Shown: in pieces, positions 60,801 to 62,000 of the stretch
How the letters are laid out: each line of letters starts with the position of its first letter
How positions within the stretch are numbered: position 1 is the first letter of the stretch
NCBI RefSeq assembly: GCF_964340395.1
Contig: NC_135561.1
Span: 11,945,461-12,007,460, forward strand
DNA length: 62,000 nucleotides
Direction of reading: 5' to 3'
From: Glandiceps talaboti
Taxonomy: Eukaryota; Hemichordata; Enteropneusta; Spengelidae
Notes under the pieces: model-generated
What the model saw: the letters and a program-made list of their open reading frames with translations, nothing else
Told to the model about the DNA's origin: nothing
Databases searched by the model: none
Program-made: the position numbers and the translations under genes

Positions 60801-62000
60801 ATTATTTCAGTTTAAAATTGATTAGAATACCCAAAAATCACACACGGAATTCCACACACCAGACACAGACGTGGCAACACGTGAAGCTAAAATGGCGAAG
60901 AGAAATAGAGACAAGATGAATTTGAAACGTTGTCGTAGAGGGCGTGATTTCAGACAATTTACTTCGTCAATACTTCGTCGCGTCTACGAAGTTATAATAA
61001 TATTTTATGTCGTTTCATTTATTATGAAGCCCTCACTCGGTCAATAAAAGGCCAAAATTAAAATTCATAATTCATATAGTGTTCAAATTTCGTAAACGTT
61101 AATGTGATTAAATTTGTAATTGTAACATGGGAAGTTAAGCTTAAATTAAAACATGATAAATACCCCGTACTTGTAATCTTTACGATGAGTTGAGAAAGAA
61201 TGGATTCTAAAGTACGGGTCAAAGTTGAATCACGGGCCCGGGCGGCGGGCAGGAATATCACTTGCCTACAAAATGAATGTAATATAAAATACCGCAACAC
61301 GACCTTTGATGTGTAGGCCAATGTATACAAAGGTTATATTCTGACCCTGTATTCAAGCGAAGTAGGAGGGTCTAGCTAGCTATTCTTGCATGATTATCCG
61401 ACACGGTTGTGAATATTGTGGCTAGGCATATCAGAAGTCTGGTTGACTGTGAGGTAGAGGTGGGTTATGTTTGTCATAAATGTGTACGTCTGTATGCATA
61501 ATTACTGATTTTTGTAATGTATGCCAAGTAACGTCATTAGCATCACAAATTGTAAAGTGGTATTTAAATCGAACTGCATATTCCGCCAAAGGCTATTGTG
61601 TACTGTAAAATATGTTTTATACCACAAAATAAAATTCTATTAAAGTGATGTTATTTGTATCCCGGGATTTGTATGCTTCTTTATTCGAAGGTAGGTCAAG
61701 ATATCATCCTTGGCAACGCCTTGAGATGATATCACCACCATACCAACGGAGTGGTGAGATTCGAGGCAGGATGACAGAAGAAGTACGACGAAGTCGAGTG
61801 TATATTTCTGTTATCCTGCCGAGAGAATGTGTGGTTGTATATATCGCCCCCCCCCACCCCTCCTAAAATATCACCCTTCTGTGGCGTTGCTCTCTTAAAT
61901 ATCAACCTCTGAAAACCATCAAACCACAGCAGTACAAGGTGTGTATCATAATATCAAACGCGACGTTTCTTTAATATAATCTGTACCTGCATTCAAAAGT
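60801..62000. other. AK2 upstream region and right flank
   Basis: The first 200 bp 5' of the AK2 start (60801-61000) is relatively rich in CG and should hold its promoter. No TATA box is obvious. A 51-codon plus-strand frame from ATG 60892 shows no domain. An inverted pair (ggcaggatgacagaa at 61765, inverse at 61806 with one mismatch) marks a small foldback repeat. No other gene is recognised. Confidence 0.5.

Overview
The window is intron-rich animal DNA. It has long introns with GT-AG borders, tRNA-derived SINEs, terminal-inverted-repeat (TIR) transposons, hammerhead-type motifs and very many microsatellites. Gene content and repeat style point to a marine invertebrate. A non-vertebrate deuterostome such as an acorn worm or lancelet is my best guess, but the sequence does not settle it.

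Six protein genes can be assembled exon by exon. Four are paralogues on the minus strand (A 1177-3043, B 10403-13929, C 19689-28800, D 41624-43819). All are GAREM-like adaptors whose CABIT domain is cut into four exons with the same sizes and phases. B (601 aa) and C (422 aa) continue through a fifth exon carrying tyrosine and proline motifs and a C-terminal SAM domain. A and D show only the CABIT exons. By first-exon sequence they form two pairs, A/B and C/D. Between C and D, on the plus strand and head-to-head with C, lies EIF2B4 (30363-36763, ten coding exons, 504 aa), the delta subunit of eIF2B. The right end holds AK2 on the minus strand (50313-60800). It has two alternative first coding exons, each encoding its own P-loop.

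The rest is repeats. The clearest element is a 2.35 kb TIR transposon with TTA target duplications (4713-7072) that carries a small SAP-domain ORF. A hammerhead ribozyme fold lies inside TA/CA microsatellite at 8927-8991 on the minus strand, with a degenerate relative at 17711-17795. Others are a near-perfect 54-bp-arm palindrome (60136-60272), several minisatellites (49, 62, about 47 and about 140 bp units), SINE copies around 33.4-34.1 and 39.1-40.0 kb, and small MITE-like elements.

The most interesting observations are the GAREM-like array with its SAM-plus and SAM-less members, the AK2 first-exon duplication with a changed P-loop residue, the hammerhead pair with a compensatory base change in stem II, and two decayed but still open copies of the start of EIF2B4 exon 9 in the preceding intron. 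AK2 and EIF2B4 are housekeeping genes with no evident functional link to the adaptor array.
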